Position numbers and translations under genes: made by a program
The notes under the pieces: model-generated
Told to the model about the DNA's origin: nothing
Databases searched by the model: none
The model's input: only the letters and a program-made list of their open reading frames with translations
In this document: positions 1-9,828 of the stretch, in pieces
How positions within the stretch are numbered: the stretch's first letter is position 1
How the letters are laid out: each line of letters begins with the position of its first letter
DNA from: Chromera velia
Lineage: Eukaryota > Sar > Chromeraceae
Assembly (NCBI GenBank): GCA_018398765.1
Contig: JAHBMJ010000937.1
Coordinates: forward strand, 1-38,226
Length of the DNA: 38,226 nucleotides
Direction: 5' to 3'

Positions 1-635
1 GGACTCCGGATAGCGACAGCAGATCGAGGGAGGCCGGAGGAGAGCAGCAGGGGGAAGAGAGGGGGGGGTTCGCGGTGGATCGAGAGATCGAGAGGGAAGC
101 TGAGAGTGCGTCTTTACCTTCAGGTCCGTCTCTCAGTCTGTCAGTCTGCCTGATCTGTTTGCCTTTCTTTCCACTTCAATGGGGTTATGGCCAAATGGAT
201 TTTGTCCTGACCATATATCATTTCTGTCTCCGCGCGTGCAATGCAATGACGACTTCCTGGCAGTACAAAACAAATTGAGGGGCTGGTGTGCCTTCATTCG
301 ATGGTGTTGGGGGCCCCCTCGAGGAACAGAAATGGATTTGATCTTATGGGGACGCTCAGTTCCATTCCATGCAAAGTCAGAGGGAGAGAGACACACACAC
401 ACACTCTTTCTCGTGTGGACACGCACCTGGAGAGGCTTGGAGCACCAGAGGAGGGAGGGAGAAGGGGAGACAGGAATGAGCGATCGGCTGAGGATGGTTT
501 GTCTCTTGTTTTTTTTTTGCGCTGATTTGAGTGGAGGTGAACGTTGCAGACTGAGAGATGCCTACTCATTCTCCCTGAGTGCTTGCTGTCTGCTTGGATG
601 ATCTAAACACATCAGGACAAAGGGAGCGTGCTGCA

Positions 636-1473
636 ATGTCCAAGTCGGACCTTAGGGGGGCGGTGGAGGCGCTGCTTGCTGACAACGTGAGGCTCCGGAG
701 AGATCTCCACCTGATCAGCGAAGAATTTCGGTGGGTGGGTGGGCGGGGGGCCGGGTTTTTTCTTTCTTTCTGCTGGCATAATATTTTCCCTTCTGTATGC
801 TCGCCCCCTATCTTTCTCTTTGTCCTTGATGTTTGTCTGGCTTTTGTTGCAGGCAAATTTCCCCGTTTTCATCAAGCAGTCGACGTCTCTTTTTTTCTCC
901 GATTGTTGTACCGGATGCATGCATTGCGTGTTCACTTCTGACTCCGTCCCTCTGCCTTCACTCATTTTTTCCTTTCCTTCATTGACGCATGTGTTGGTTG
1001 TGAGCGACTCTGAGCGGGGCTGCGCGGGGTGGATGATCACACCTTCATTCCTGGACTTAAGTTCCTTCCGATGCTTTCTGATCGAATCAACCGACAGACC
1101 GAACGACCGAACAGGCAGCTAGTGGAGTTTCCCCCCTCAACTGCTCGCTCTTTCCTCCCCCCACAAGACATACATGCCGACAGTCCTGTGTAGGTCCGCC
1201 CCGCACACAGGGCTCTTGTCCATGTTCTTTGAATATATGTACACCTCTGTGTGTTCGGTATGGAGATGCCACTTCGCAGTAGACTCTGGGTAACATGACT
1301 TGCTTTGCTGCAGGAAAGTTCTGGCGCAAACTGCAGGACTGGAGGGAGGCGGCAAAAAACAAAAGCAAAAAAAGAAGCAAGCCGAAGGTCCTGAGGAACA
1401 AGGGGGGATTCATGAAGGAGAAAGGAAAGGTGCGGTCAAAGAGGGCCATGAAGCGCATCAGTCACCAAGCTAG
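636..1473 (+). CDS. possible small two-exon gene, coiled-coil N-terminus, unknown function
   Basis: I do not recognise this gene. The first exon would run 636-730 from an ATG and encodes a charged helix with heptad-like leucines (AVEALLADNVRLRRDLHLI). A GT follows at 731. A pyrimidine-rich tract with TGCTGCAG ends at 1313, and splicing 730 to 1314 keeps the frame. The second exon is Lys/Gln/Glu-rich (GGGKKQKQKKKQAEG) and ends at TAG 1471-1473, giving about 85 residues. Two competing models exist. Donors at 735 or 739 change the frame, and 739 would open the second exon in the frame starting KFWRKLQDWREAAKNK. An acceptor at 849-852 could add a middle exon. The high A/G content of the last exon fits coding but is weak evidence. 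Nothing nearby suggests a role. Confidence 0.35.
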
Positions 1474-2361
1474 CACATTTGGTGCAGTTTCCGAGTCGTC
1501 AGAATGTCATGCTATTTGTTTGTTGCTAGGTTTGTTGACTTCAACGACACATTAGTTGGCAGTCAAAAGAATCTAGAGAGTGTAAGTCGTACAGTACTTA
1601 ACTTAATTCCAGACTTAATTGGCTAATAATTGCTAGGCGCGGGCTTAAAAAAAATATCCTCCTAAACCCTTTAATCAATTAAATTCTAGATTAAATTTCT
1701 TTAAAAAACTGTTGTTGGACGTATAGCCTATAGTGTTTGAATGCATAGTCTAGGCGACGCACTTAGTGATGCATTGTGTGTATTTTTTTAAAAAACATCA
1801 TATTATTTAATATTAAAGGCTAATTAAGACATATGAAGATTTTTTTTTCTTCTTCTTTTTTTGATCTGGTGATTATGCAGCTAGATCGAGTGTATGGTAA
1901 TATCTGGTGGCCAAAGGTTTATCAGCAAGACTAAGTTTTGTACACTCAGATGTCTTTCAATCTACATATTTTTTTTATAGTTTTTTTTGTACGTTTGTGT
2001 AACATTGTGTTCTGTATTGCAGTTTAGGCGAGTCTAGGCCGTGGTAGCTATGCTTAGAGCTATGTACACCAGGGTGCCACACCTAGACACACACTATACA
2101 ACGTTCTATCAGTGGGACCAGCGAACAGCGAGCACAGTATTCAGTTTACATTGATGATGTGAAATCCTAGGTGAAATCAGCTCGGGTACGAATCCATAAA
2201 TTGACCCATAATTTTGAACTATAAACGCTCTAATCATCATCACTGGCATCATCAGATCTACTAGTATTGATTCGAACTAGAATTTGAATCATTATCAATA
2301 GATCAAATTTAATGATATATAGTAGTATATATAAGCCGTCCATTCCACAGTGATGATGATG
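1474..2361. other. AT-rich spacer, no gene seen
   Basis: Composition drops sharply to AT-rich after 1550, with long T and A runs (for example 1841-1862 and 1970-1988). Only short ORFs occur and none looks protein-like. I see no RNA gene or transposon terminus before the LINE fragment at about 2362. Confidence 0.5.
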
Positions 2362-2995
2362 AAGGGAAACGACATCAGCGATTGAGAAAGCATCTTCTAG
2401 ATGCAGGGTGTTTAGAGTTGTGAGCATGAAGCCCCCCCTCCCCCATTGTATGATGCAGGTCTATCCTGCAAAGACCTAGGAATTTAGACAGGAATTTAGA
2501 CAAATTTAGATAGGAATTTAGAAGATTTTAGACAGGAATTTAGAGGAATTTAGAGGTATTTAGACAGGAATCTAAAGGAATTTAGACCTTTAAATTACTA
2601 AATTTTGGAGGTCAATTTCTTGTGAACTATAATCAGTTAGAACTTTATATTAACGGTGCTTATAGACCTATATTAGAGCTATAAGCACCGCCAATAACAA
2701 GTTGTAACTCATCATCGTTCACAAGAAATTGACCTCCAAAATTTGCCAATTTTTTCTAAATTCCTATCTTTAAATTCCTTTAGATTCCTAGCTAAATTCC
2801 TCTAAATTCCTCTAAATCCCTGCCTAAATTCCTCTAAATTCTTGTTTAAATTCCTAAGTCTTTGCAGGGTGGCAAAGGGGCAATAAAGCATTGTCCTAGA
2901 CTCATGCATTGGCAATGCATGATGGCCTATAGACCGATGAATAATAATGATGCTTATAGACCGATTAATAATAATAATGATGATGATGATGATAG
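2362..2995 (+). mobile_element. 5'-truncated LINE 3' end, copy 1, interrupted by a foldback element
   Basis: From GAAGGGAAACGACATCAGCG at 2362 the sequence matches the 3' end of the larger LINE at 8822-9008, with a few substitutions. It includes the end of the last ORF (SAIEKASSR motif), the 3' UTR with GGCAAAGGGGCAATAAAGCA, and a tail of TAA and TGA/ATG triplet repeats ending at about 2995. This is the expected shape of a 5'-truncated non-LTR insertion. The copy is split by a 408-bp insertion at 2463-2870 that is absent at 8919/8920. Part of the tail unit (TATAGACCGATTAATAATAA) is repeated at 2930-2975. Confidence 0.7.
2463..2870. mobile_element. 408-bp foldback element (MITE-like), non-autonomous
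   Basis: The ends are inverted repeats: ATCCTGCAAAGACCTAGG on the left against CCTAAGTCTTTGCAGGGT on the right, continuing into arrays of GGAATTTAGA units on the left and TCTAAATTCC units on the right. A perfect 27-bp inner stem pairs 2601-2627 with 2717-2743, and a 12-bp stem pairs 2654-2665 with 2679-2690. The whole element can therefore fold into one long hairpin. The empty site at 8910-8930 reads straight from GGTCT to GGCAAAGG, so the ends are defined to within a base. There is no target duplication longer than 1 bp, which is unusual. No coding capacity is seen. The superfamily is unknown. Confidence 0.75.
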
Positions 2996-3059
2996 AAGAC
3001 TTAACCCCTAGCCTCTGTTGGGCTCGGGTGGTCCGTTCATCCATGCATTCATGCATAGG

Positions 3060-3300
3060 GTGTTTGATTGATCGATTATTCTAGATCAAACGTATGCTCT
3101 CAATTCTCCACCTCTCTCAAACACCTCATTATTGCTTCAAACCCCTGCCGCGGCTTATGATTAAGCATCAAGAAGCAGCTTTCAAAGGCTTCTACCTCTG
3201 CTGGGCCCGCCCCTTTAACCTTAGAGATTGCTGCCACTCTTTGCGCAGCGGTAACCCTGTCAAAAAGAGATGATGATAATAATAATAATGATGATGTTTG
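3060..3300 (+). mobile_element. possible second LINE 3'-end fragment
   Basis: An open stretch on the plus strand (SIKKQLSKASTSAGPAP, then TLCAAVTLSKRDDD) runs directly into a TGATGATAATAATAATAATGATGATG tail at about 3268-3297. That is the same kind of triplet tail as the LINE copies at 2995 and 9008. The body does not match them, so it would be a different family or a different part. The assignment rests mainly on the tail and is tentative. Confidence 0.3.
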
Positions 3301-3764
3301 GAGTGGGGAAGCATACTCTTTCTTACGTGACTCTAGCACGTGACTGCACCTTCCTGTAGAAAGGTAGAGGACACACTCTGATTAACTTTTTTCTCATTGA
3401 TCCTCCTCTCTTCCGTGCTTGTACCTATCTCGATGTGAAACAGCCAGTAGAACTGTCCAGGCTCGACCATACAGCTGTGTTACTTTCTTTGTCCCTTGTT
3501 GCTGCCCCTTTCATTCCTTCTCAATAGCCAAACAGCAAAGGGAACTCCTTTTTACTTATCCTCCCCCTTCATCGCTTCATCAAATCCACTCCTGTCTCTG
3601 ACAAGGAGCTTCTCCCCTCGGCTGCAGCAGCTGGTCAATTGGTTGAACAACTATGGCCTAGATTTGTTAAAATGGCATGCAAAGCTGAAAACATTGATCT
3701 CTCTTCTTTTCCACCCGCCCAACCCCCTTCACACTCCAGTCTGTCTTGAAATAGATTTTTTAAT

Positions 3765-3938
3765 GTTGGCCGCGCCTGCAGCATGGTTCTTTCAAGACTG
3801 TCTGCGCCTTCTACAAAACATTTCAAGTGTACTTTATTTTGGCTGCGTCTTTGGCGCGGTCCGTTCAAGTTAAGCCACGCTTGCAGCGCAGGCGTTTCAA
3901 GTTTGGCCGCGCCTATAGCGTGGCGTTTCAAGTTTACT
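3765..3938 (+). repeat. degenerate tandem repeat, about 30-45 bp unit
   Basis: A motif of the type TTGGCCGCGCCT-CAGC-TGG-GTTTCAAG recurs about four times (starting near 3767, 3838, 3873 and 3902), each copy ending in TTCAAG. The copies are diverged and unequal in length. They interrupt the expected LINE reading frame between the 3600 segment and the WFDNKC segment. Confidence 0.45.
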
Positions 3939-4148
3939 GGAGTGTCATAGGGGTTACCCGCCCCCCCTTATGTAAGCAACCGGTGCCTTTGTCTTATCCT
4001 TGTCTTAAAGTTTCTGTGAATAGGAAAAATTACTGCTAAAGGAATGGGAAACCACGTTGGCCGGCCCAACAAAAGAAATCAAGTGGAGGGATTTGGATGG
4101 TTAACAGAGCAGGAAAAAAGTGAAACAAAAAAAATTTAAAAGGCTGAA

Positions 4149-6800
4149 TGGTTTGATAATAAATGCAAGGAAGCAGTGACACTCTGGAGGGAAGCAAGGA
4201 AGACGTTGAATAAACTTGTGCAATCATGTGAGAATGAGGAAAGAAGTGGGAGCAGCAGAGTGAACGTGGTTGCCTTAAGACAGACAGTTGAGAGGCATGG
4301 CATTGCCCACAGATGTCAGCGATTGCACAACAGGAAAAGAAAGATGTACGAAAAGCTTTGTACAGAAAGGGTTGCACTCAAATTGTCCTCCAATCCTTCA
4401 AAAGTCTTGTCATTGAGAAGAAAGCTGCAAAGAAGCAATAGAAAGAAAGCCCCTCCTGGTTCCCAGTCTTCAGTAAAGAACTTTTCTTGCCACTGGGCTT
4501 CCATCTTCGGTAACTCTCCCTCTGGTAGCGTCTTTTTGCAACTGCATGCCCATTCTTATCAGGTTCTTTCTGATATTCACTCTCTCCCTTTGCCCTTAGT
4601 GGTACCAATCCCTCCGTCTCATCCTTATTTTTGCATAGAAGAAATAAGGAAAGTCCTTCGGTCTACAAAGGAGGAAAAGGCTGCAGGGTTGTCCGGATTC
4701 ACCCCTAACTATTTCTCCCTATGCTTTCAATACTCACCTCTTTCTCATACTTTGTTATTTATCCATTTGAACTTAATTTATTTGACATCTGCTTGGCAAC
4801 TTAAAGATGAATAGAATATAATTAAAATCTATCTGGTCCCAAAAGGGCCTCTTTGAAGGCTCCTTCCTCCGACCTGGATGAGTGGCATCCGATTTATATT
4901 GTCTCACTCTTACTAAAACTCTTTTCTTCACTCCTCTTTGCCGGCCTGTCTTACATCGCAAGTGAAGATTGATCATAGGCAGCTAGTTAGGATTTCAGCT
5001 AGGGGTAGGAACTAAGGTAGAAATGAGAGAAGCTATTGGAGCACTTAACGCGCTAATATAAAAGGCAAAGAAAAGAAAGAGACCTTTGTTAGCATGCTTT
5101 GTAGGCTGCAGCAAAGCCTTTGACTCCCTCCTTAGGGATGTTTTGTTTGAAGTTTTGTTGAAGCAAGGGCCAGGTGAGTGCAGTCGATATCAAAATAATT
5201 CGGGCAATGTATACAAATGTGTACGCAAAAGCATCACTATAGCTGGCAGCCCTTTTATGTTTGAAGAAGAGAAAGGGGTGAAATAAGAGGATCCTCTCTC
5301 TTCCCTCCTCTTCTTAATTTTTATCAATGATTTGCATGAAAGAGTGAAGGCTTCCGCCTTCCGGTCATGCAAAAGTTCTGCTCGGTAGGGTTAAGTGCAA
5401 TAGCTTTGGTTATGCCGATGACCTCGTCCTCGTTGCTAAGAGCGTACATAACCTGCAGGTCTAACTCAGCTTGAATGAATTGAATTCTTTTTGTGAAACG
5501 AGAGGCCTCTGAGTCACTGTTAATTTAAAAAAGACGAAAATCATGTGTCTGCCCGACTCTCACCCTGCAATTGAAGGCAGGCTTATGTTTGGGGGAAAAG
5601 AAGTCGAGAGAGTAGGGTCGTATAAGTATCTAGGTGTTTTTTTGTTTGAAGAGGGAGACTTAAGAAAGGTAATAGAAGAGGGGCTTAGCATAGTGAGTAG
5701 ATGGTTGGGTTATATAAAGAGCATAGCACTCTCTTTAGCTAGGCCGCCTGCCCGGCCTCGCAGCAAAAGTTTTATGTTTGTGTGCTTTCTGATTGCCTGT
5801 TGCCCTATACGCTTCTGACTGTCTTAGACTACCTGTCCGCAAGTTGGACATAGATGCGTTAGATGCCCTCCAATTGCGCTTTATCCATTGAGTTTTGAAT
5901 CTGTCTCTCTCCTCTTTCCGTGTACCTACTCTATGTGCTGTCGGTTTATTTTCTGTATGTTGTGTACACGTATTGATGAGACTTGCTGGGTATAGCTGGA
6001 TATTTGAGTAACTTAAAACATATCGACCTCAAAATACCCACGGGTGCCTGGTCAGCTTTAATGAATAGTGATTATCCTAGCTGCGTCTATGATGCATGCA
6101 CTAGTGCACGTACAAAAATTGATTGGGTTAACTGGATTAGAAAAATTTGTGACTGTCAATCCAACTATCAGAAGAAGAAAGAAAGCTACCAAGGTTGGCC
6201 GTCTCCTTCTCTTGAGAGCAGTGATTAGCCAGGAAGTTGATGAATCGATTGATGCTTATCTAGAAAAGGCCGCTTCATGGAGGGCGGTTTTGTAGTTTGG
6301 CAGAGGCGTCAGACCCAATGTGTTCCAAACTTCTTATCCTACTATCCAACATTCATCTCTCCTCTTCTTTTCCTCTACTTTTCCCTCATTCCCTTCGTTC
6401 CCCCGTTTCGTTTCTCTCCCTTGCGCTGCGATCTGGTCTTTAAGCCTTTTTTCAGCTTTGCTGTATATGTTGCTCGGTGGTTGCCCCCATACATATTACA
6501 GAGGGCTGGAAGACGCGGTTTGCCCTGCGCGGTTTGCCCTGCATGCAGAGGCAAAGCAGACAACCTTCTGCACCGACTGACTGAATGCACAGAAACCAGA
6601 GCAGATCGAAAGGCTTTGAATGCCCTTATAACCGAAATTGAAGCCAAATTGGACAGAGCCCAAGAAAGAGAGAGAAAATGGTTGCTATCGAGCAACTCAA
6701 CCCCTCTAAAACACGCAATGCAAAGCGAATTGTTGGTTCAAATGAAGGTCACTCTGGTACTCAGACACTCATCCATACCGGCCCTACAACTCTTGTGAAA
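4149..6800 (+). pseudogene. LINE reverse transcriptase and C-terminal zinc-finger region, broken
   Basis: Reverse transcriptase copies element RNA into DNA at the chromosomal target. This copy cannot be translated as one protein. The fragments occupy different frames (4149-4814, 5086-5286, 5390-5440, 5543-5818, 6478-6720) separated by stops and small indels. The recognisable parts are the upstream WFDNKCKEA motif, the KEEKAAGLSGFTPNYF entry to the RT domain, SKAFDSLLRDVLFEVLL, the catalytic YADDLVLV box, the YLGV thumb motif, and a CX2C-H-C finger (CPACRGKADNLLHRLTEC). This order is that of APE-type LINEs (Jockey/CR1/Tad-like groups). I cannot choose a clade by eye. Confidence 0.75.
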
Positions 6801-6834
6801 CATTTGTCTGCGCCCTCCATCATAAGCCTTAGGC

Positions 6835-7375
6835 TTAGGGGGGGGCACTTCAGCTGGTTACACCATGGTTACTGACACTACACCCCCCCCCTATAATGTG
6901 TGACATGTAACCATCAGTCAAAAGTGGTGCCAATCAATTAATTACGTTTGGTTACTCACAAAACTGGCTTTAAGATTGTTAAACAATTCAGGTTATGGTT
7001 AAAAATGATGAAAAATGATGTGTCATACTCACTTTGCCCCCAAACCCCCCGTAACCGGTTAACCCGTAAGCTTTTTTGACCCCCCTCAAAACATCATTTT
7101 GAATGTTTTTAAAAGTTGAAAATTTGGTTGGTTACTCAGGTTAAAATGCTCATAACTGGGTAACCTGTAACCTCTTTATATGACAAAGATAAAAAGAGGG
7201 TAACCCAAAGTAACCACGTAGCTTACACTTCAAAAACATCAGATTTCCAAATCGATGTAATTTGACCAAGCGGAGCTTCAGGTTGCCGGACTGGCTCGTA
7301 AAAATCTGTTTTTGTTCATATTTTATGTTATTTTGGACTCAAAATCCACCATAACCTTCCAGAGTGTCCCCCTTT
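6835..7375. mobile_element. 541-bp non-autonomous DNA transposon with 10-bp target duplication
   Basis: The direct repeat AGCCTTAGGC occurs at 6825-6834 and 7376-7385. Between the copies, the left end TTAGGGGGGGCACT and the complement of the right end AAAGGGGGACACT form imperfect inverted repeats. Removing the insert and one repeat copy rejoins a LINE reading frame of the type SLRLR...IDAYDGY, which supports the boundaries. The interior is AT-rich with many GGTTAC/GTAACC motifs and no coding capacity. A 9-10 bp duplication is the size seen with Mutator-like elements, but that assignment is only suggestive. Confidence 0.65.
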
Positions 7376-7507
7376 AGCCTTAGGCCTGCGAATTGATGCA
7401 TATGATGGTTACTTACCCCTCTCCCCATCTCACCTTTTGAATGTTCTTTTTCTATCTCCCAAGTATATCTCCCATCTCCCCTCCCCACCGGTCTTCGTGT
7501 CTGCTTC

Positions 7508-8760
7508 TAGTGACCATGTTTGATTTGATTATATTTGATTTGATTTGATTTGATTTGATTTGAGCTTCAACCTCAAATATTTGATATTTGAGGTAAGATT
7601 TGAGGTTAAGGAGCACGGCTCCACTCTAGCAAAGCCAACTTCATTCTTCTTCTTCATTCTTCTTCTAACCTCTTAGGGTTCCTCACTGAGTCACTAACTT
7701 ACTGTCACTCTGATCATTTTTCTCATGACAATAGTTATCAAAATATTTCTGATGTGTGTTTCAAAAATTTAATAAAATATATACAAAATTATAACTTATC
7801 AGTTCTATAAAAAAAATATGCCTCTGCACCTTCCCCACAGATGGGAGATCGTAGCGGGGGTCTAGTACCTTGACCAGCTTTCGCAATTAATGCCTCGTTT
7901 TCTGTCAGATGAGGCTAGCCAGCACTGGCCAGAAAGTCAGTGATCAATATATCGCACTTGATTCTCTTCTCGTGCGTCTCTGCATATGGTGCGACCACGG
8001 CTTCTGCTTCATCTTTGGTGGGGAAAAACGTTTGCACGTCAGGCTGCTTCGTCCCCCCTGCCCCCTCCGACCGCTTCTCCTATCTTTCTTGGAGCAGCTG
8101 TACATGTTTGTCAGACGTGATCGTCAAGCCATGCTGATTGATGAGGTGGGTTTGAAAAGAACTGGTTGCCGCTGCTGCATATTCACAGCCACAAATAGTT
8201 TCTCCTTCCCCCTCGGCTCCTTGTATTTTCACCTGACACTGAATCACATTTGCTCCCTTTTGCACGGACCATATTTTTTTTGCGTACCCGGCTCTAAAAC
8301 CAAATGCCTCCTTCTTCCCGTTCGACCCTGTCGGATTGTGTGGCATATCTTTACGGGGTGTAAAATGTTTGCAGACGCTCAAAAAGGGGGCCGTAAAAGA
8401 TGTTCCAGCACCAGAAAAGTTAACACAGCTGTTCGGCAAAACGTCAGCTGATCGGTTTACCTCTGCATGAAGTAAAAAAGGGTGAAACGTCAATTTCAGT
8501 GCAGCTCAAAACGTTTTTTTTTTTTAGAGCAAACCATTAAAATTTAGGTTTTTTCATTTGAATCAGCATGCGTAATGGATTGGTACTTGCAAAAGTTTTT
8601 TTGGGACCTTCATATTTGAGGTTGAAAGTTATATTGATCAAATATTTGATTGTATTTGATAGGTCTTTAAACACTAGGTCCTCCCTGACTGGATATTTGA
8701 TTTGAGCTTAAGCCCTACCTCAAATCAAATCAAATCAAATCAAATCAAACATGGTCACTA
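7508..8760 (-). mobile_element. hAT-like DNA transposon, decayed, inserted in the LINE
   Basis: The termini are 23-bp perfect inverted repeats starting TAGTGACCATGTTTGATTTG. They extend into (TTTGA)n on the left and (TCAAA)n on the right. The flanks are TCTGCTTC (7500-7507) and TCTACTTC (8761-8768), an 8-bp target duplication with one mismatch. Both the 8-bp duplication and the TAGTG start fit the hAT superfamily. The interior carries a BED-finger-like sequence on the minus strand. Excision in silico rejoins the LINE 3' ORF. At 1.25 kb it is too short for an intact hAT transposase. Confidence 0.7.
7850..8493 (-). pseudogene. hAT transposase N-terminal remnant with BED-like zinc finger
   Basis: On the minus strand from 8493, a reading frame contains KIWSVQKGANVIQCQVKIQG, then CGCEYAAAATSSFQTHLINQ followed by H. 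The spacing and the SFQTHLINQH end resemble a BED finger, the DNA-binding domain at the start of hAT transposases. The first Cys pair appears incomplete (C at VIQC, no second Cys two residues on). Downstream in another frame is a stretch like the hAT segment after the finger (KCDILITDFLASAG, then PHLTENEALIAKAG), with a stop between. The catalytic domain is absent. It is enclosed by hAT-type termini, which supports the call. Confidence 0.5.
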
Positions 8761-8821
8761 TCTACTTCTACTGCCTGAGAGACTCCGTTGCAGTCGTCGC
8801 ACTCCTCCCAGTGCTCCCACA

Positions 8822-9008
8822 GAAGGGAAACGACATCAGCGATTGAGAAAGCATCTTCTAGATACAAGGTGTTTAGAGTTGCGAGAATGAAGCCCCCTCC
8901 CGTTGTATGATGCAGGTCTGGCAAAGGGGCAATAAAGCATTGTCCTAGACTCATGCATTGTATGATGGCCTATAGACTGATTAATAATAATAATGATGAT
9001 GATGATGT
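8822..9008 (+). mobile_element. LINE 3' end, copy 2 (empty site for the foldback element)
   Basis: This region matches 2362-2995 apart from the 408-bp insert. The last ORF ends SAIEKASSRYKVFRVARMKP...VV at TGA 8908-8910. The 3' UTR follows with GCAATAAAGCA, then a TAA/TGA triplet tail ending at about 9008. It is the 3' terminus of the LINE that starts near 3.4 kb. Confidence 0.7.
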
Positions 9009-9106
9009 ATTGTCTTAGACTCATACATTGCATGATGACCTATAGACCGATTAATAATAACTCATGCATTGCATGATGGCCTATAGACCGATTAATCATA
9101 ATAATA
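8940..9106 (+). repeat. three tandem copies of the LINE 3' terminal unit
   Basis: Three successive units of about 46-71 bp (8940-9010, 9011-9059, 9060-9106) each contain ACTCATGCATTG-ATGATGGCCTATAGACCGATTAAT and end in a triplet tail. They look like repeated 3' ends made by template jumping or tail recombination. Confidence 0.6.
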
Positions 9107-9108
9107 TA

Positions 9109-9620
9109 GCTCGTTACAAATCAGTTGGCACTGTTAAATTTAAATACATGCATGCATCTGCCTAGCGGGCCTGGCTGCATGTGTATGCATCAATCATGCT
9201 GACCGTCTACGTATCATGATCATGATACCAGAGCTAAAAATTGATCAAACAACAGATTTAGCTCTTTACTACTACCATATGAAAAGCTACCTCACAACGA
9301 AGCTCAAGACCCTTTAGAACCGTATATAGTCGAGCAGGCTCCACTTATTAAGAGTCAAATCTCGCAAATTTTCATAGGTAGACTAAAGCATTAAAGATTG
9401 TGACTTTCATGGGGGGCATACCTGTTGCTTCCTGTCTCCTTCCTTCTCCCTTGTCTGTCCCATCGCGAGAAGAGCGACATGCACTCACTCAGCACGCACA
9501 TACATGGATCTTGATGGGAATGGGCGGTGTGTGTGGGCAAACTGGCTGTGTGGAGCCTCTGCAGTTAGTGGAACAATTTAGATGGATACCTGGAAGAGGG
9601 AGACGGTGAAAGATCACTTT
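9109..9620. other. spacer between LINE and gypsy element
   Basis: The first part is AT-rich with a palindrome (ATCATGATCATGAT, about 9213). A pyrimidine-rich tract (9424-9460, purine-rich on the minus strand) precedes the integrase end and could be the gypsy polypurine tract. I could not find a sequence here that repeats the region right of gag, so no 3' LTR is called. Confidence 0.4.
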
Positions 9621-9828
9621 CTTTCGCTGGAATCTTGAGATGGATCACATCTGCCCCGTCCAGGATACAGAGTATCGACTACGTCTATGCAACCTCGACT
9701 TTCTCAAGTTGAGGCACGACGAGTGGCAGTCCTTTTTCGATGACCTGTATTGGGAGGCGAGGCGTTGCCGCTTACGTTGTATGAGCTGCCATAAACGACC
9801 AGGTCGTCCTCGCTATAATTTGGTCAGT

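Larger units (their letters stand above)
3301..9108 (+). mobile_element. decayed non-LTR retrotransposon (LINE) with two nested DNA elements
   Basis: Broken pieces of one LINE polyprotein lie in order on the plus strand. They are the WFDNKCKEA linker motif (about 4149), an RT entry region (EIRKVLRSTKEEKAAG, about 4640), SKAFDSL (about 5110), YADD (5411-5422), SYKYLGV (about 5610) and a CPAC...H...C finger near the C-terminus (about 6535). The frame then continues across two inserted DNA elements (6835-7375 and 7508-8760) to the ORF end at about 8908, a 3' UTR and triplet tails. The 5' limit is uncertain. An open piece with LLPSAAAAGQLVEQLWP at about 3605-3650 may belong to it. No endonuclease domain was recognised, so the 5' end is probably truncated or too decayed. 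Confidence 0.75.

Noticed and set aside
75-601. Overlapping ORFs in the first 600 bp
   Set aside because: Short, overlapping on both strands, with compositional bias and no motif; more likely 5' UTR or spacer.
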